NCBI GenBank assembly: GCA_020432595.1
Contig: JAGQGA010000275.1
Location: forward strand, 1-7,148
Origin: Anaerolineales bacterium
GTDB taxonomy: Bacteria > Chloroflexota > Anaerolineae > Promineifilales > Promineifilaceae
Length of the DNA: 7,148 bases
Reading direction: 5' to 3'
A program made the position numbers and the translations under genes. Below, in pieces: positions 5,716-7,148 of the stretch; within the stretch, counting starts at the first letter, position 1, and every line of letters begins with the position of its first letter. The notes under the pieces are model-generated. The model saw nothing but the letters and a program-made list of their open reading frames with translations. It searched no databases and was not told the DNA's origin.

Positions 5716-6785
5716 TGCGAATCCTCTTCGTTGCCATTGGCGAAAAACACCGCGCCAGCTCCCGCTTCCGCGCCTACTGGTGGGCCGACCAGCTTGCCCA
5801 ACACGGCCATGAGTGCCGCGTGCTGCCCTATTTCCGCAACCTGCCCCCCGGCCTTGCGCTGCGCCCGCCGCTGGACAGTCTTTACCGCCGCCAGCTTATT
5901 TGGCACACCGTCTACCGGGAAATTTTGGCCGGGGCAGCCTGGGCGGATGCGGTGGTGCTGCAAGAGGTGCTGCTGCCGAAGTGGCTGTTAACGGCCGTTC
6001 GTCACCGCTGCTCCCGCCTCATTTTTGACTTTTCCGACCCCGTTCACCTGCTCGATGACGTGATCGCTTCGCCAGTGCTGCGGCTGCTGCACCGCCACCA
6101 AAGCAAACCCCGCTTTGCCGCCACCCTTGCCGCCGCCGATGCCGCCATTGTCGAAAACGATGCCCTGCTGCCGCTGGCCGCCCAACATGGCTGCCGCGCC
6201 GTCGTCATGCGCGGCCCTATCAACACCACCCATTTTCAGCCGCGCCCCGCCACCCCCCGCGACACCATCAACATCGGCTGGACGGGCGGGGTGCGGACGT
6301 TTGCCCATTTGGAACCCATTTTGCCGCTGCTGGACGAAATTGGGCAGGCTTGCCCGCAGGTGCAGCTAACGCTGGTGGGTGCACCGGCCAACACCGGCTT
6401 GCGCCACATTCGCCACCAAGTGGTGCCGTGGCGGCTGGAAACAGAGCCAGCGCAAGTGGCGGATTTTGACATTGGGCTGTTTTATCTGGCTGATGGTGCC
6501 TGGGAACGGGCGCGGGGCGGCGGCAAGCTGCTGGTTTATTTGGCGGCGGGGGTGCCAATTGTGGCTTCGTCGGTGGGAATTGGCGGGCAGTTGGTGGGAA
6601 ACGGCCGTTTTGGTCTCCTCGCCGACACCCCCAGCCAATGGCGCGATGCCCTCTGCCGCCTCATCAACGACCACGCCCTGCGCCACCGCTTCGCCGCCGC
6701 CGCTCGGCAGCAAGCGATTGACCAATATTCACACGAAGCATATGCCCCGCTAATGCTTTCGCTCTTAAAAAACAGTGATCAGTAA
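5715..6785 (+). CDS. GT-B glycosyltransferase (GT4-like)
   Basis: This encodes 356 residues from ATG 5715, which overlaps the upstream TAA by one base (TAATG). AAGGG at 5708-5712 is too close for normal spacing, so re-initiation after the epimerase is likely. MRILFVAIG starts the first Rossmann strand, and SSRFRAYWWADQLAQHGHEC (15-34) is the usual N-terminal acceptor-side region. IFDFSDPVH (103-111) and the VENDALLPLAAQHG helix precede the linker. INIGWTGG (185-192) opens the donor domain, followed by LTLVGAP (218-224). The donor-site stretch is Glu264...Arg267-GGG-Lys271-LLVYLAAGVPIVAS (to residue 285). It transfers a sugar from a nucleotide donor, probably to the growing lipid-linked glycan on the cytoplasmic membrane face. 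In many relatives the residue at Val274 is Glu or Gln. The stop codon lies in the left arm of hairpin 3. Donor and linkage cannot be inferred. Confidence 0.9.
   Translation: MRILFVAIGEKHRASSRFRAYWWADQLAQHGHECRVLPYFRNLPPGLALRPPLDSLYRRQLIWHTVYREILAGAAWADAVVLQEVLLPKWLLTAVRHRCSRLIFDFSDPVHLLDDVIASPVLRLLHRHQSKPRFAATLAAADAAIVENDALLPLAAQHGCRAVVMRGPINTTHFQPRPATPRDTINIGWTGGVRTFAHLEPILPLLDEIGQACPQVQLTLVGAPANTGLRHIRHQVVPWRLETEPAQVADFDIGLFYLADGAWERARGGGKLLVYLAAGVPIVASSVGIGGQLVGNGRFGLLADTPSQWRDALCRLINDHALRHRFAAAARQQAIDQYSHEAYAPLMLSLLKNSDQ
5990..5999. repeat. AACGGCCGTT copy 10
   Basis: In the GT-B glycosyltransferase, read as Thr93-Ala-Val. G23/C9 before and G7/C22 after. Confidence 0.9.
6600..6609. repeat. 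AACGGCCGTT copy 11
   Basis: In the GT-B glycosyltransferase, read as Asn296-Gly-Arg. G24/C7 before and G12/C23 after. Confidence 0.9.
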
Positions 6786-6834
6786 TCGGTAATCGGTAAT
6801 CAGTACTGGTCACTGATTACCGGTTACTGATTAC
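6782..6834. repeat. Gene-end hairpin 3 (TGGTCA-apex family)
   Basis: 6782-6804 pairs with 6812-6834 over 23 positions. All are Watson-Crick except two G/T positions (6793/6823 and 6788/6828). The 7-nt loop is ACTGGTC. Arms are made of GGTAATC and CAGTAATC words, three tandem copies on the left. TGGTCA lies at 6807-6812. The upstream stop TAA (6783-6785) is inside the left arm, and the next ATG is 8 nt past the right arm. No T-run follows. Read through, it could separate expression of the next gene from the upstream unit. Confidence 0.9.
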
Positions 6835-6842
6835 CCAGAAGT

Positions 6843-7148
6843 ATGATGTTTAGTGCGCTTTCTATCAACCGACAGTACAAAGTAATCGGGTTTGTCATCA
6901 CCGCCATTCTTGGCTGCGTGGGGATGGGGCTATTGATTGGGGTAAATGCGACGGTGACAACGGCCGTTTATGCCAACCCCACTCCCCTCCTCATCCTTGC
7001 CGTTGGCACGCTGCTGTTTGGCCTTTTCTACCTGCTCTACAAAGATTGGCTCATCCCGCCGCTCCCCTTCCTCGCCATTTGGACCATCTCCCTGTTTTTG
7101 GTCAGCATTGATGTCGAGTACGTTGGCTTCTACCGCTTTTTTAACCAG
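6843..7148 (+). CDS. Multi-spanning membrane protein, 3' end missing; candidate O-antigen polymerase/ligase
   Basis: The frame is open from ATG 6843 (a second ATG follows at 6846) to the window end, giving 102 residues. A short basic, polar N-terminus is followed by hydrophobic segments at about 14-35, 48-66 and 70-90, each long enough to span the membrane. The third segment is preceded by YLLYKDWLIPP, a charged loop. No diagnostic motif for Wzy or WaaL is in the visible part; the call rests on its place next to a flippase and glycosyltransferases, where a polymerase or ligase is usual. A different integral membrane enzyme, such as a GT-C transferase, is possible. The start is weakly supported: only GAAG-like sequence close upstream. 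Confidence 0.7.
   Translation, partial: MMFSALSINRQYKVIGFVITAILGCVGMGLLIGVNATVTTAVYANPTPLLILAVGTLLFGLFYLLYKDWLIPPLPFLAIWTISLFLVSIDVEYVGFYRFFNQ
6959..6968. repeat. AACGGCCGTT copy 12
   Basis: In the membrane-protein gene, read as Thr40-Ala-Val. G22/C7 before and G8/C22 after. Confidence 0.9.

Noticed and set aside
5716..6558. Overlapping forward frames inside the glycosyltransferase (for example 5731-5991, 5813-6028)
   Set aside because: They are Cys/Trp/Pro-rich out-of-frame readings of a GC-rich gene with clear GT-B motifs in the main frame.
854..6834. CRISPR array or intrinsic terminators
   Set aside because: There are no regularly spaced identical repeats with unique spacers, and no stem is followed by a clear T-run.

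Overview
The window is a GC-rich, gene-dense bacterial segment with every supported gene on the + strand. By eye it holds most of a surface-polysaccharide (O-antigen or exopolysaccharide type) assembly cluster. Codon use is dominated by GCC, CTG, GGC and ACC. Starts mostly lack a clear Shine-Dalgarno sequence. The gaps carry AT-rich hairpins made of short repeated words. The style resembles filamentous or environmental Chloroflexota (Anaerolineae-like), but that assignment is inference from style and is not proven by any marker gene.

Layout: (1) 2-862, the 3' part of a D-isomer-specific 2-hydroxyacid dehydrogenase, cut by the window edge. (2) 863-1048, a gap with a 16-bp hairpin and a possible weak promoter. 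(3) 1049-1696, an exported protein of unknown family. (4) 1697-1775, a gap filled by a near-perfect 66-nt palindrome. (5) 1776-3116, a Wzx/MATE-like flippase whose last residues are encoded by an inverted repeat. (6) 3131-4597, a GT-B-like / CDP-glycerol-glycerophosphotransferase-like transferase. (7) 4594-5715, an NAD-dependent sugar-nucleotide epimerase with a four-cysteine insertion. (8) 5715-6785, a GT-B glycosyltransferase. (9) 6782-6834, a third long hairpin. (10) 6843 to the window end, the N-terminus of a multi-spanning membrane protein, a candidate polymerase/ligase. Genes 5 to 8 are tightly packed (14-nt gap, 4-nt overlap, 1-nt overlap) and are probably one transcription unit: make a sugar nucleotide, transfer sugars to a lipid carrier, flip the product, and possibly polymerise it.

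Two DNA-level signals are not explained by the genes. First, the 10-bp palindrome AACGGCCGTT occurs 12 times, always inside genes and in all three reading phases. At most copies the local base composition flips from G-rich to C-rich exactly at the palindrome. Summed by hand over 50-nt flanks, upstream is G231/C132 and downstream is G127/C238, almost a mirror image, as expected if a strand-symmetric process acts at the site. Second, three gene-end hairpins have unrelated arm sequences but the same apex, TGGTCA, and the same word-repeat build. They look like one repeat family whose arms are rewritten while the apex is kept.
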